Positions 17,458-24,637 of a stretch of 64,000 nt of DNA are shown here, piece after piece; position 1 is the first letter of the stretch, and every line of letters starts with the position of its first letter. Below the pieces are notes generated by a model. It was not told where the DNA came from. It was given only the letters and a program-made list of their open reading frames with translations, and searched no databases. The DNA is from Ignavibacteriota bacterium (lineage in GTDB: Bacteria; Bacteroidota; Ignavibacteria; Ignavibacteriales; Melioribacteraceae), in assembly GCA_013112585.1 (NCBI GenBank), contig JABFGH010000001.1:186001-250000 (forward strand), in the 5' to 3' direction. The translations under genes were made by a program, and so were the position numbers.

Positions 17458-18765
17458 ATGAGCAGTAAACATCCAAAGGGATTACCAATCTTATTTTTTA
17501 CCGAAATGTGGGAACGTTTCAGTTTTTATGGAATGCGCGCAATTTTGGTTCTTTATTTAACAAAAGAAACAATCGGTGCAAATCCGGGGTTGGGTTGGTC
17601 AAACGCAGATGCACTTGTTCTTTACGGATGGTACACAATGCTCGTGTATGTGATGTCAATTCCAGGCGGATGGATTGCTGATAGATGGCTTGGTCAAAAG
17701 AAAACTGTTTTTATCGGCGGACTTTTAATTGCCGCAGGACAGCTTACGCTTGTACTTAATAATATTGAAACCTTCTATTTTGGTTTAGGACTTATTATAG
17801 CCGGTGTTGGTTGTTTAAAAGCCAATATTTCTACAATGGTTGGCGGTTTATATAAGGAGGGTGATGCTAGGAGAGATTCTGGGTTTACAATATTTTACAT
17901 CGGAATAAATATTGGCGCAGCAACTGCTCCATTATTGGTTGGATACATTGGTGAAGTGCATGGGTGGCATTACGGATTTGGTTTAGCCGGTATTGGAATG
18001 CTTATCGGACAGACAGTTTATATTTGGGGACAAAAATATTTAAAGGATGTCGGAAATTTTGTTCCGGTTGAAAAAGTGCAGGGATCAACAAAAAATAAAC
18101 CTTTAACTAAAATTGAGAAAGACCGTGTAATCGTTCTCCTAATATCATTCTTGATTGTAATTGTTTTTTGGACTGCTTACGAACAAGCCGGCGGATTGAT
18201 GAACTTATATACAAATGAAAAAATAAACAGAGTAGTTTTTGGATTGGAAATTCCAGCCAGTTTATTCCAGTCAGTGCCGGCAATATTTGTTGTTATCTTT
18301 GGTGCAATTGTGGCAAACTTTTGGATGAAGAGGAGCAAAAAGGGAAAGGAGTCATCATCATTATTTAAGATGGCAATTGGAACAATTGTTATGGGTACAG
18401 GATTTTTAATGATGACAGGTGCAACATTAGAAGCTGCAGACGGCGGCAAAGCGATGTTAATCTGGTTAATACTTTCATATCTGCTGCAGGTAATAGGGGA
18501 GTTGTCAATTTCCCCGGTTGCGCTTTCATTTATCACAAAACTTGCTCCCTTAAAATACGCTTCAATAATGATGGGAGTCTATTTTGCAGCTACCGGACTC
18601 GGTAACAAATTAGCAGGACTAGTTGGAGAATTAGCACAAAAAGCAGGTGAGTTTGAAGTTTTTACAGGAATATTTGTTTTTTGTGTTTTGTTTGGTTTGT
18701 TGTTGTTAGTATTTTTCAAAAAATTAAATAAGCTGACTCATGGCGCTGAGCGTATAATTGAATAA
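17458..18765 (+). CDS. POT/PTR family proton-coupled peptide transporter
   Basis: Inner-membrane major-facilitator carrier that imports di- and tripeptides with protons. Residues 10-30 carry the PTR2 signature, with the ExxER motif as EMWERFSFYGMRA. FYIGINIGAATAPLL lies near residue 145. About 12 membrane helices are present, and a central cytoplasmic loop contains KNKPLTKIEKDR. At 435 residues it is shorter than the second POT protein of this window (500 residues), and the two differ enough to be old paralogues. It is a single-gene unit divergent from floA. Confidence 0.93.
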   Translation: MSSKHPKGLPILFFTEMWERFSFYGMRAILVLYLTKETIGANPGLGWSNADALVLYGWYTMLVYVMSIPGGWIADRWLGQKKTVFIGGLLIAAGQLTLVLNNIETFYFGLGLIIAGVGCLKANISTMVGGLYKEGDARRDSGFTIFYIGINIGAATAPLLVGYIGEVHGWHYGFGLAGIGMLIGQTVYIWGQKYLKDVGNFVPVEKVQGSTKNKPLTKIEKDRVIVLLISFLIVIVFWTAYEQAGGLMNLYTNEKINRVVFGLEIPASLFQSVPAIFVVIFGAIVANFWMKRSKKGKESSSLFKMAIGTIVMGTGFLMMTGATLEAADGGKAMLIWLILSYLLQVIGELSISPVALSFITKLAPLKYASIMMGVYFAATGLGNKLAGLVGELAQKAGEFEVFTGIFVFCVLFGLLLLVFFKKLNKLTHGAERIIE

Positions 18766-18858
18766 ATTATTGGAATTGGAAAAACTGCTTCAATTTATTT
18801 CAAATGCAAAAATGAAGTTGATATTAAATAATTTGTGTTATTATTAACTTAAAGAATA

Positions 18859-18906
18859 TTAAAGCAGAGAAGACATTAATTAAGTCAAATAGACCATCTG
18901 CTTTAA
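18859..18906. repeat. Perfect 10-bp inverted repeat with structured loop
   Basis: Arms TTAAAGCAGA (18859-18868) and TCTGCTTTAA (18897-18906) are perfectly complementary and enclose 28 bases with a smaller GAC/GTC stem. It lies 94 bases after the POT transporter stop. It could be a 3' hairpin of that mRNA or part of a small RNA. There is no T tract directly after it. Confidence 0.45.
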
Positions 18907-19096
18907 CCCATTTAGTTTGTATGAGTCTTTTGATTTTACAGTAAATGTTTTTTAAAAAGCCTAGTTAGTAGTTACGATGCTTTAAAAGCTTTGCTAAAGA
19001 TTATTCCTTAAATTATTTCAGATAAAATCTTACTCCAAATCAAATTATCACATAAAAGATTCAATGTCTCATAATAAAGATAAAATCAACTTTTTA

Positions 19097-19126
19097 TTGA
19101 CATTGAAAATAAAATTTATATTTTTG
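19097..19126 (+). promoter_or_regulatory. Bacteroidota-type promoter
   Basis: TTG at 19097-19099 (within TTGACA), then 19 bases, then TATTTTTG at 19119-19126, fits the TTG-N19-TAnnTTTG promoter of the Bacteroidota housekeeping sigma factor in both boxes and spacing. Transcription would start near 19131 and run towards the lipoprotein gene through a leader of about 270 bases. Confidence 0.42.
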
Positions 19127-19399
19127 TCATTAGTGATCATATGAAATATCAATAGTATTTATATAAATATAATTTTTTAATTATAGACTGAATAACTTTT
19201 TGATGCAGAGGGAAATATGATTCATAACTCCATTCTTTTAGTACCCTATTTTATTAGTAAATCCTTTAGCCTTAACTCAGGTTTCCTTTTATATAAATCT
19301 TGTTAATAAGCTAAATTTAAAAACAAATAGGGAGGGTATTTTATCTAAAATTAGTTTAGTTGTAAAACTATTTAATCAAAATAATGGAGGAGCAAAATA

Positions 19400-20170
19400 A
19401 TGCAAAAAATATTAAGAGCAGCGCTGCTGAGCGTAATTGCTATTGTGTTTTTAACATCATGCAATGAACCAGATACCTCACCGGTCACTAACGTTATTGA
19501 AAAAGAAGATTTACCCGTTGCTAAAAACATCCATCCCCATGAAATAACTATGGGTGCAACGAGTTCTGACAAACCCATAAGTGCTAATGAAGAAATAAAA
19601 AATAAGATAAAATTTAGTGTTAATGGGAATGCTTCATTTGATAATGAGAATGGTTCTATTTCACTTACTTCTGATGACCCGAATAATTATCATTTCCGAA
19701 ATAATATAACACTTGGTTCAAAAGAAAAATCATACACTATTAAAGGTAAAAAGAAAACATTTTCTTTTGAAGGAACATATAACAAAATAAAGTTATTATC
19801 CAAAAGTACTAGGGAAAGAGCGGCGCAATTAAAAGGAAAAAACAATTTTGATTGAGGTTCACTGACACCCGAAGAAAAAATTGCTAAATTTATTGAAATG
19901 GGTTACGATGTAAATCCTTTAGAAAATGACCGGTATGAAATCTCACGCAATTTCAGCCCATTCGATAATGGGGAGTATATTCAGATAAAAACTATAATAG
20001 ATCTAAACAATTCTTTTCCTGAAAAATCAGAAATTAATAAAGATGGTGTGCTAGTTTCAGAGCAATTAAACCAGGTAAATGGTGGCAAGAGAATTGTGTA
20101 CTCCAAAATTTATCGAAAGAATAGTATAAGGGAACAAAAAAACTTTATTACAAAAAGTGAATTTGAATAG
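19400..20170 (+). pseudogene. Lipoprotein gene interrupted by an in-frame TGA
   Basis: A single reading frame of 257 codons is split by TGA at 19853-19855. The first part (151 residues) has a signal peptide with lipobox LTSC near residue 21 and a predicted strand-rich domain. After the TGA the same frame continues without other stops (GSLTPEEKIAKFIEMGYDV) to 20168-20170, with unchanged composition. AATGGAGGAG precedes the start. The two parts are taken as one gene with a nonsense mutation, a sequencing error or rare read-through; a separate start at ATG 19898 has no ribosome site. I do not recognise the family. The lipase gene follows after 13 bases with its own ribosome site. Confidence 0.7.
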
Positions 20171-20183
20171 AGAGGGAATAAAA

Positions 20184-21641
20184 ATGAATAAAATAAAAAT
20201 TTCTTTTACAGCCTTTGTATTACTGTTGTTAATCAGTAATCAAATAATTTTCGGTCAGGTGCCAGTAATCAGTTCGTTTAGCCCAACCTCCGGTGTACCC
20301 GGAACAGTTGTTAATATTTACGGCAATTATTTTGTGCTTGATGGTGGGGGTAATTTACCAAAACCACCGGCTAATTTTACAACCGTAAAAATTGGTGATC
20401 TTTATGCTTATCCTACTTCAGTAACTGCAACACGAATAGTTGTACCCATACCGGAAAGAACTCCCGGTTCATATAAAATTTATATTCGCAATGCAAACGG
20501 CGAAACTGAATCAACAGGGTATTTAACAATATTGCCACCACCACCGCCGCCAATTACTAATGTGGCTTATTTGCACGGTTTTAATTCAAATTCAACAACA
20601 TGGACTTCTGCTGAACTACTGTTTCGTAATGAGTTTAACGAAGATCATTCAACAAATGTTTCTTATAATGGTCTAGCCTCTATAAGTCAAACTGCAACAA
20701 TTAGTCATTCCTCTTTGGTCCCATATGCGAATACTGTTGTTGTTGCTCACAGCATGGGCGGGGTTTTAGCTCGTGAAATTAAAAGGCAGCAAGGTACTAA
20801 CTGCAATATGAAAGCACTTATTACTATTGGAACACCACACCAAGCAGCACCAATTGCTGAACTGGCGAATGAAAATTTTGCTGGGGTAACAGCATTATGG
20901 ATAGATGATTTAGCCCAACCCTGGCTTGCATTTGGATCAGCTAATGAAGCATTCGACTTTGCTATTTCTATATTAACTCCTGTACTTGATTATGCAGTTG
21001 ATTTTTTTGATCCATTTTATACATTAACTCCTGCGGGAGTAGATTTGAAACCCGGGAGCGCTTTTATGAATACCCTTAATTCTAATCCAACTTCAACGCT
21101 GCCAGAACCTGTTTATACTATTTATGGTCATGAGGATTGGTATTCTCATATTAGATTGGCAGATGCAGCATTGAATGAAAGTCCAGAAAATGGAGCTTAT
21201 GTTAATACGTTTATGGATGTTATTGATTATTATGCACTGAATGCTTGGACATCATATAATGACGCATCTAATTTTTATGACGAGTATTTATCAAATCGTT
21301 TCTCGGACCCTGAATACGCTTATTGGTGTTACGATATGTTTATATATTGGACTAACATTGCGAGTCAATTTAATGCAGCAGCTTATGCTATGAATGTTTT
21401 TCATCAAAGTGAATGGAACCAATTCATCGTAGGAGAAACATTAACCGGACTACAAGTAGATGAAAGAAATTGTGTAAACGATGCGTTTATTCCAAGGTGG
21501 TCTCAAGCGCCATATTTTGTTGCCGGTGATAGACATTATGAAGCATTACACACAAACCATGCCGAGGAATCAAAAACAAATGAGGCAATTGTCCAAATTA
21601 GACGTGCTTTACAACAACAAGACATAAATTTACCAGAATAA
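20184..21641 (+). CDS. Secreted TIG-domain lipase/esterase-like hydrolase
   Basis: Exported alpha/beta hydrolase. A signal peptide covers about residues 1-24 (IIFGQ). An IPT/TIG immunoglobulin-like domain follows (about 26-115: ISSFSPTSGVPGTVVNIYG), then a Pro-rich linker, then a lipase-like domain. This has the oxyanion loop LHGFNSNSTTW, nucleophile elbow AHSMGGVLAR (Ser near 187), a likely acid in NDAFIPRWS and a terminal His in TNHAEES. The triad arrangement fits class-I lipases or cutinase-like esterases, but substrate is unknown. ATG 20184 with GAGAGGG upstream was preferred to an in-frame upstream start. A surface or carbohydrate-binding role for the TIG domain is inferred. Confidence 0.75.
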   Translation: MNKIKISFTAFVLLLLISNQIIFGQVPVISSFSPTSGVPGTVVNIYGNYFVLDGGGNLPKPPANFTTVKIGDLYAYPTSVTATRIVVPIPERTPGSYKIYIRNANGETESTGYLTILPPPPPPITNVAYLHGFNSNSTTWTSAELLFRNEFNEDHSTNVSYNGLASISQTATISHSSLVPYANTVVVAHSMGGVLAREIKRQQGTNCNMKALITIGTPHQAAPIAELANENFAGVTALWIDDLAQPWLAFGSANEAFDFAISILTPVLDYAVDFFDPFYTLTPAGVDLKPGSAFMNTLNSNPTSTLPEPVYTIYGHEDWYSHIRLADAALNESPENGAYVNTFMDVIDYYALNAWTSYNDASNFYDEYLSNRFSDPEYAYWCYDMFIYWTNIASQFNAAAYAMNVFHQSEWNQFIVGETLTGLQVDERNCVNDAFIPRWSQAPYFVAGDRHYEALHTNHAEESKTNEAIVQIRRALQQQDINLPE

Positions 21642-21650
21642 AATTGTTAA

Positions 21651-21676
21651 TAGCCGTTCAATAAATTGAACGGCTA
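21651..21676. terminator. Palindromic hairpin after the lipase gene
   Basis: TAGCCGTTCAAT and ATTGAACGGCTA are perfectly complementary 12-base arms separated by two bases (the effective loop is larger). The hairpin starts nine bases after the lipase stop codon. Downstream sequence is only mildly T-rich, so it is a likely but not classical terminator. Confidence 0.55.
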
Positions 21677-21697
21677 ACTTTAACTAAGGTGTAAAAA

Positions 21698-22861
21698 ATG
21701 AAGCCGAAAATAATATTTTTAAGTTTAATAATAGTTTTACTTTTTACTTGCTTTGAATGTGAAAACAATGTTGAGCCTATTGATAATATTGAACCGGAAA
21801 TAATATGGTCTTATAAATTACCCGATAAAATTGCTTTTGATGATGAAGTCATGCCGGTTATTAATAATGGTTTTGCATATATCGCTGCAGTTAGAACATT
21901 AAGATGTACCGAAATAGAAAATGGAAACACAAAATGGGAAACATTTTTAGGAATTGACATTAATAGAGCTATTCGGTCAAATAAGTTACTTCATTCTGGT
22001 AACCTTTTATTTTTGAATCATACGGAATGGGTGAAAGCTTTTAATAAACAGGATGGTTCCCTTGTTTGGGAAACAGTTATAGAAAATTATGATGATATTG
22101 ATCTATCAATTATGTCGCAAAATGAAAATAGTCTCCTACTTGGTGGGCAAGGTGAAGTAGTAAAATTAAATAAAATGACAGGGCAAATTGAACTCCGAAT
22201 TAGTTTGACACAATTAATGTATGGTGGAAATAGCCAGGGTGCGTATAATCCAATTATTTCAAATACAGATGATTATCTTTATGTCCCAACGGGTTATAAT
22301 ACAGGGGCAGGCTTAAAGGGAAATTTGTTATGTTATAATTCAGTAACAGGTGATTTTTTATGGGGATTCCCAATACAAGATGATGTAGGCATCGAGACAT
22401 GCGCTATTAAAGGAAATATAGTTGTTTTCGCTGCTGGCTCAACAATGATTTCTCTCAATAGGTTTACCGGGGGAAAATTTTGGGAAAACAGCATTAATGA
22501 TGATGCTTTCGAATCTTCAGTTATTATTGATGGTGAAACAGTTTATATGGGATCTCATGCGCAATCAATGATGTATGCTTTCGATTTAAATTCAGGGAAA
22601 TTAAAATGGAGAGGTGAAGATACACCTAGTTCAATTATAACGATTCCTACTGCAATAGATAATCGTGTATATTTTAGTAACTGGGCTTACATTTATGTAG
22701 TTAATGCAACAAACGGTAATACATTATGGAAAAGCTTACCACCTGAATACCGTGAGGACAGCAGTTACCGTTATATGTCCCCGGTAGCGGTAGGAGAAGG
22801 TTACATGGTTTGTGTTGGTAATAAAAAGGTTTATTGTTTAACTGATCCCTGGTCAAGATAG
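21698..22861 (+). CDS. PQQ-like beta-propeller lipoprotein (copy 1)
   Basis: Probable exported lipoprotein of 387 residues. The hydrophobic signal has a Cys near residue 19 (LLFTC), a weak lipobox. The mature part is a chain of PQQ-like/quinoprotein blades with repeated units such as DGSLVWETVI, TGDFLWGFPI, TGGKFWENSI and SGKLKWRGE; about seven repeats make a beta-propeller. It resembles BamB-type and PQQ_2-repeat proteins, which act as scaffolds; the residues for PQQ cofactor binding cannot be confirmed. It is followed after 39 bases by a closely similar copy. Function unknown; surface protein-protein or ligand binding is the likeliest role. Confidence 0.75.
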   Translation: MKPKIIFLSLIIVLLFTCFECENNVEPIDNIEPEIIWSYKLPDKIAFDDEVMPVINNGFAYIAAVRTLRCTEIENGNTKWETFLGIDINRAIRSNKLLHSGNLLFLNHTEWVKAFNKQDGSLVWETVIENYDDIDLSIMSQNENSLLLGGQGEVVKLNKMTGQIELRISLTQLMYGGNSQGAYNPIISNTDDYLYVPTGYNTGAGLKGNLLCYNSVTGDFLWGFPIQDDVGIETCAIKGNIVVFAAGSTMISLNRFTGGKFWENSINDDAFESSVIIDGETVYMGSHAQSMMYAFDLNSGKLKWRGEDTPSSIITIPTAIDNRVYFSNWAYIYVVNATNGNTLWKSLPPEYREDSSYRYMSPVAVGEGYMVCVGNKKVYCLTDPWSR

Positions 22862-22900
22862 TTTTGTAAATATAATGTATAGAGCAGTTAAAGAAAATAA

Positions 22901-24067
22901 ATGAAGATGAAGATAATATTTTTGGGTTTAGCAATTATTTTACTCTTCACATGTTTTGAATGTGAAAACAGTGTTGAACCACCAATTACTCTTGAAGCAG
23001 AGGTAGTATGGTCATTTGATTTTCCAAATGGTATAAAAGCTTTCAGCGATCGAGTAATGCCTGTAATTGATAATGGTTACACCTATATAGCTGTAGATTC
23101 AACGTTAAGATGTGTAGAATTGGAAAGCGGCAAGCAAAAATGGAAAATCTTTTTAGGTATTGCGGGTAATAGATTGATTCGATCAAGTAAGTTACTTCAT
23201 TCTGGCAATCTTTTGTTTTTGAATCATGCAGAATGGGTGAAAGCATTCGATAAAAATAATGGATCACTTGTATGGGAAACTATTATTGAAAATTATACGG
23301 ATATTGATCTATCAATTATGTCACAGAATGAAAATAGTCTTCTCCTTGGAGGTCAGGGGGAGGTAGTTAAACTAAATAAATTATCAGGGCAAATTGAGTT
23401 AAGAATTGAATTAACACAAATGATGGCGGGAGGACGTTTACAACTTGCTTATAACCCGGTTATTTCTAATTCGAATGATTACATATATGTCCCAACTGGA
23501 TATGTAACATATGAAGGTTCAAAAGGTAATTTATTATGCTACAATTCCGTAACCGGTGAATTTTTATGGGGTTTCCCAGCTAATGAAAACTTCGGGATTA
23601 ATACATGTGCTATTAAGGGAAATACAGTAGTTTTTGCAGTAGCCTCGGCAATGATCGCTCTAAACAGATTTACTGGTGAAAAACTTTGGAAAACAAAGAT
23701 TGCTAATGAAGGTTTTTGGTCTTCGGTTATCATTGATGGAGAAACGGTATATATGGGCTCTGCTGCATTATCAATGATGTATGCTTTCGATTTTAATTCA
23801 GGGAAACTCAAATGGAAAAGTGAAGATACTAAAAGTTCAATTATCACTATTCCAACTGCAATAGATAATCGGATATATTTTTGTAACCTGGCATATATTT
23901 ACGTGGTTAATACTGCAAACGGCAGTACAATATGGAAAAGTTTACCTCCAGAATACCGTGATGATAGCAGTTACCGTTATATATCATCGGTAGCAGTGGG
24001 AGAAGGATACATGGTTTGTGTAGGCAATAAAAAGGTGTATTGTTTAACTGATCCCTGGTCAAGGTAG
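22901..24067 (+). CDS. PQQ-like beta-propeller lipoprotein (copy 2, tandem paralogue)
   Basis: Close paralogue of the preceding gene with the same 388-residue architecture: signal peptide, Cys near residue 19-22 (LFTCFEC), then propeller blades (NGSLVWETII, TGEFLWGFPA, TGEKLWKTKI, SGKLKWKSE). The C-terminal VGEGYMVCVGNKKVYC segment is nearly identical in both copies, and identity continues a few bases past the stop codon. Differences are spread through the middle and are largely conservative, so both copies appear maintained. This indicates a tandem gene duplication. The role is the same unknown one as for copy 1. Confidence 0.78.
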   Translation: MKMKIIFLGLAIILLFTCFECENSVEPPITLEAEVVWSFDFPNGIKAFSDRVMPVIDNGYTYIAVDSTLRCVELESGKQKWKIFLGIAGNRLIRSSKLLHSGNLLFLNHAEWVKAFDKNNGSLVWETIIENYTDIDLSIMSQNENSLLLGGQGEVVKLNKLSGQIELRIELTQMMAGGRLQLAYNPVISNSNDYIYVPTGYVTYEGSKGNLLCYNSVTGEFLWGFPANENFGINTCAIKGNTVVFAVASAMIALNRFTGEKLWKTKIANEGFWSSVIIDGETVYMGSAALSMMYAFDFNSGKLKWKSEDTKSSIITIPTAIDNRIYFCNLAYIYVVNTANGSTIWKSLPPEYRDDSSYRYISSVAVGEGYMVCVGNKKVYCLTDPWSR

Positions 24068-24109
24068 TTTTGTAGAATATTCTAGTTAACAAGTTATTGA
24101 AAAAAAAGT

Positions 24110-24331
24110 ATGTTAAAAAATATAACATTGAGTGCTGATGAAAATCTTATTAAAAAAGCACGTGAGAAAGCAATGCGGGAGAAAACAACTTTGAATGAAT
24201 CATTCAGACAATGGCTAAAACAGTTTGTAAATTCTTCAATTAGTAATGATGACTATCATAAATTGATTGAGAATTTAAAATATGCAAAATCCGGTAGAAA
24301 ATTCTCACGGAGCGAAATGAATGAGAGTTAA
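24110..24331 (+). CDS. Ribbon-helix-helix-like antitoxin (VapB type)
   Basis: Small protein of 73 residues with the ribbon-helix-helix plan of VapB-like antitoxins. A beta strand (KNITLSADENL) and a basic helix (IKKAREKAMREKTTLNESFRQ, split here by the turn) are followed by a variable toxin-binding tail ending FSRSEMNES. Such proteins bind their own promoter as dimers and neutralise a PIN-domain toxin. The expected vapC gene overlaps its end but is broken (see 24321-24487), so the antitoxin is now orphaned. Ribosome site is weak. Identification rests on fold pattern plus context. Confidence 0.68.
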   Translation: MLKNITLSADENLIKKAREKAMREKTTLNESFRQWLKQFVNSSISNDDYHKLIENLKYAKSGRKFSRSEMNES

Positions 24332-24487
24332 ATATTTTTCTTAATGGTGCATGGACAATATTCATTTTATAACTCATTAATCATAGCCGCAGCAATTCAA
24401 TCAGAATTTACTATCTTAAATTCAGAGGATATGCAGCACAAGCAGAAAATTCAATCAGTCACAATTATTAATCCCTTCTCAAAATAA
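24321..24487 (+). pseudogene. Remnant of a VapC (PIN-domain) toxin gene
   Basis: The start ATG at 24321 overlaps the antitoxin gene, and the frame reads MRVKYFS before stopping at 24342-24344. This is a typical VapC beginning (MRVKYFLDTN-like). Two bases out of frame, 24350-24487 encode 45 residues of a VapC C terminus, including SFYNSLIIAAAI, ILNSEDMQH and VTIINPFSK. The middle of the gene (roughly 80 codons, including most PIN acidic residues) is missing, and the conserved Asp of the FWDALI motif reads Asn. It is a clear internal-deletion pseudogene. No active toxin is possible. Confidence 0.75.
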
Positions 24488-24541
24488 TCATTAAGGTTAT
24501 TTCCAATTAAAAAGTAAAATATTCGTAAGTATATTAGCCTT

Positions 24542-24560
24542 GATTGCAGGAACGGCAATC
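24542..24560. promoter_or_regulatory. Short inverted repeat upstream of clpC
   Basis: GATTGC and GCAATC arms flank seven bases about 77 bases before the clpC start. It could be an operator for stress control. It does not match CtsR or CIRCE sites, so the assignment is a guess. Confidence 0.25.
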
Positions 24561-24637
24561 TGTATATTAATCAGAACAAAATAGCGTATTAAGTTGTTAT
24601 AATATTTGTATATAAAAATAAATTAGGAAAAAATATA

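Larger units (their letters stand above)
18766..19399. other. 634-base intergenic region without a convincing protein gene
   Basis: AT-rich spacer between the transporter and the broken lipoprotein gene. It contains a long inverted repeat (18859-18906), a good Bacteroidota-type promoter (19097-19126), a 29-codon frame with a ribosome-like site (19217-19306, not accepted as a gene) and a clear AATGGAGGAG ribosome site just before 19400. The promoter is about 270 bases from the next start, so a long 5' leader or a small RNA is possible. Confidence 0.5.

Noticed and set aside
19217..19306. A 29-codon frame beginning ATG with AGAGGG upstream in the spacer before the broken lipoprotein gene
   Set aside because: No recognisable features beyond chance hydrophobicity, no terminator and no support for translation; composition is like the surrounding spacer.
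19853..19855. In-frame TGA read as selenocysteine
   Set aside because: No SECIS-like hairpin directly after the codon was evident and the protein is not of a known selenoprotein type; nonsense mutation or read error is simpler.
21698..24067. Tandem similar genes as an insertion sequence or transposon
   Set aside because: No transposase, terminal inverted repeats or target-site duplication; they encode propeller lipoproteins.
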